13,688 nucleotides of DNA from Flavobacteriaceae bacterium UBA7433 (lineage in GTDB: Bacteria; Bacteroidota; Bacteroidia; Flavobacteriales; Flavobacteriaceae), in the NCBI GenBank assembly GCA_002477565.1, contig DLQL01000038.1, positions 1 through 13,688 on the forward strand. Direction: 5' to 3'. Shown one piece after another: positions 13,174 through 13,688 of this stretch. A program made the position numbers and the translations under genes. The notes below the pieces were generated by a model, which did no database searches, was not told the origin of the DNA, and saw only the letters and a program-made list of their open reading frames with translations. Position 1 is the stretch's first letter; each line of letters starts with the position of its first letter.

Positions 13174-13635
13174 TTACCAGCTGTCTTTTAATGCAAGAGC
13201 GGCTTTTAAAACATCTCTACGACTGATCTGACCTACCAACTCACCCTTCTCAGAAACGACAGGGAAACGCTTGCGCTTGGAGCTGTAAAACAAATTGGCT
13301 ACTTTAAAAATGGACATGTTAGGGCTGATGGTTTCTACCTCAGTTGCCATATGCTTGTCCACGGTTTCATCGTGCATTGGCATATTGTAATAGCGACTCT
13401 CTGAAATTTGTTTCATGCAATCTCCTTCCGAGATAATTCCCAACAATTCTTTTTTTTCATTGAGGACAGGCCCTCCGGAAATTCGATGTTTGAGCAACAG
13501 TTCCATCACTTCCAAAACCGGCTGGTCGGGACGAAAGGTAATCAACTTTGTCGTCATGTATTTGGAGACCAAAATGGTGTCTGTACCTGGCTTCTCTTCT
13601 TTGTGTAGGGGTGCTCTGAAATTTTTTATCGCCAT
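13174..13635 (-). CDS. CBS-domain-pair protein
   Basis: This 153-aa protein consists almost wholly of two CBS motifs. The first, about residues 24-78, contains VSKYMTTKLITFRPDQPV and GIISEGDC. The second, about 92-147, contains VDKHMATEVETISPN and FPVVSEKGELVGQISRRDVL. Stand-alone CBS pairs bind adenine nucleotides or related ligands and act as energy sensors for partner proteins; the partner is not evident here. The ATG at 13633-13635 gives the start MAIKNFRAPLHKEEKP. The frame remains open upstream as far as a TTG, but those codons lie in the loop and far arm of the end-of-window inverted repeat and are not believed. The gene's promoter would be in that repeat, so its upstream context cannot be trusted. 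Confidence 0.9.
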   Translation of the reverse strand: MAIKNFRAPLHKEEKPGTDTILVSKYMTTKLITFRPDQPVLEVMELLLKHRISGGPVLNEKKELLGIISEGDCMKQISESRYYNMPMHDETVDKHMATEVETISPNMSIFKVANLFYSSKRKRFPVVSEKGELVGQISRRDVLKAALALKDSW

Positions 13636-13688
13636 CTTTTTTGAATTTTGTGTATATTTAGAAGACACAAAATTCAAAAAAGATGGCG
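13630..13688. repeat. Perfect 23-bp inverted repeat at the window end
   Basis: Bases 13630-13652 (CGCCATC...TTTTGTG) are the exact reverse complement of 13666-13688, with a 13-nt spacer, and the last base of the window is the last base of the arm. The inner arm includes the ATGGCG start of the CBS-protein gene. A fold-back sequence or assembly artefact is likely, though a real palindrome cannot be ruled out. Confidence 0.9.

Noticed and set aside
13636..13677. Extended N-terminus of the CBS protein from a TTG codon
   Set aside because: The extra codons lie in the loop and outer arm of the terminal inverted repeat, and an ATG starts a normal-length protein.
1..13688. Mobile elements, CRISPR arrays, tRNA or rRNA genes
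   Set aside because: No transposase or integrase frames, no regularly spaced repeats and no recognisable RNA-gene sequence were found on either strand by eye.

Overview
The window looks like chromosomal DNA of a marine or facultatively denitrifying Flavobacteriia-type Bacteroidota. The reasons are moderate-to-low GC, A-rich ribosome-binding regions with no clear Shine-Dalgarno sequences, several candidate promoters of the Bacteroidota form (TTTG, a spacer of about 17-22 nt, then TAnnTTTG), LytTR regulation, and small proteins typical of that phylum (Zn-ribbon protein, tailless SSB, DUF3050). The taxonomic call is an inference. No rRNA, tRNA, CRISPR array or mobile element was seen. No gap between genes exceeds 300 bases.

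Layout. 1-203 (+) is the 3' end of an sdhB/frdB iron-sulfur subunit, closed by a strong hairpin terminator. 330-611 (-) is ppnP. From about 692 to 12092 every gene is on the minus strand, in two blocks, described here in transcription order. Upstream block (12092 to 7148): receiver-only response regulator, H-NOX haem nitric-oxide sensor, soluble three-PAS histidine kinase, stand-alone Hpt protein, LytTR response regulator, and then, after a 154-bp gap, a DUF3050 haem-oxygenase-like protein. Downstream block (6920 to 692): NapD, NapA, a tetrahaem cytochrome that looks like a tandemly duplicated NapB, a second tetrahaem cytochrome, a four-cluster ferredoxin and an NrfD-type membrane quinol dehydrogenase. 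The right end holds ssb (-), a Zn-ribbon protein (+) and a CBS-pair protein (-). The window ends inside a perfect 23-bp inverted repeat.

How the genes may work together. The nap block encodes a periplasmic nitrate reductase in which the usual quinol-oxidising NapC or NapGH is absent. It appears to be replaced by an NrfD/ferredoxin module joined through two tetrahaem cytochromes. The inferred electron route is menaquinol, NrfD-like protein, ferredoxin, tetrahaem lipoprotein, double-NapB, NapA, nitrate. The upstream block has every part of a split His-Asp-His-Asp phosphorelay: kinase H454, receiver D60, Hpt H55, LytTR regulator D53. An H-NOX that lacks the distal-pocket tyrosine of O2-binding members is overlapped ATGA-style with the kinase. 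The most interesting proposal is therefore that a nitric-oxide-gated four-step phosphorelay sits directly beside, and perhaps controls, an unusually wired nitrate-respiration operon and a haem-oxygenase-fold protein. A 14-bp CRP/FNR-like palindrome upstream of napD suggests a second input. Gene identities are mostly firm. The relay order, target genes and electron route are inferences.
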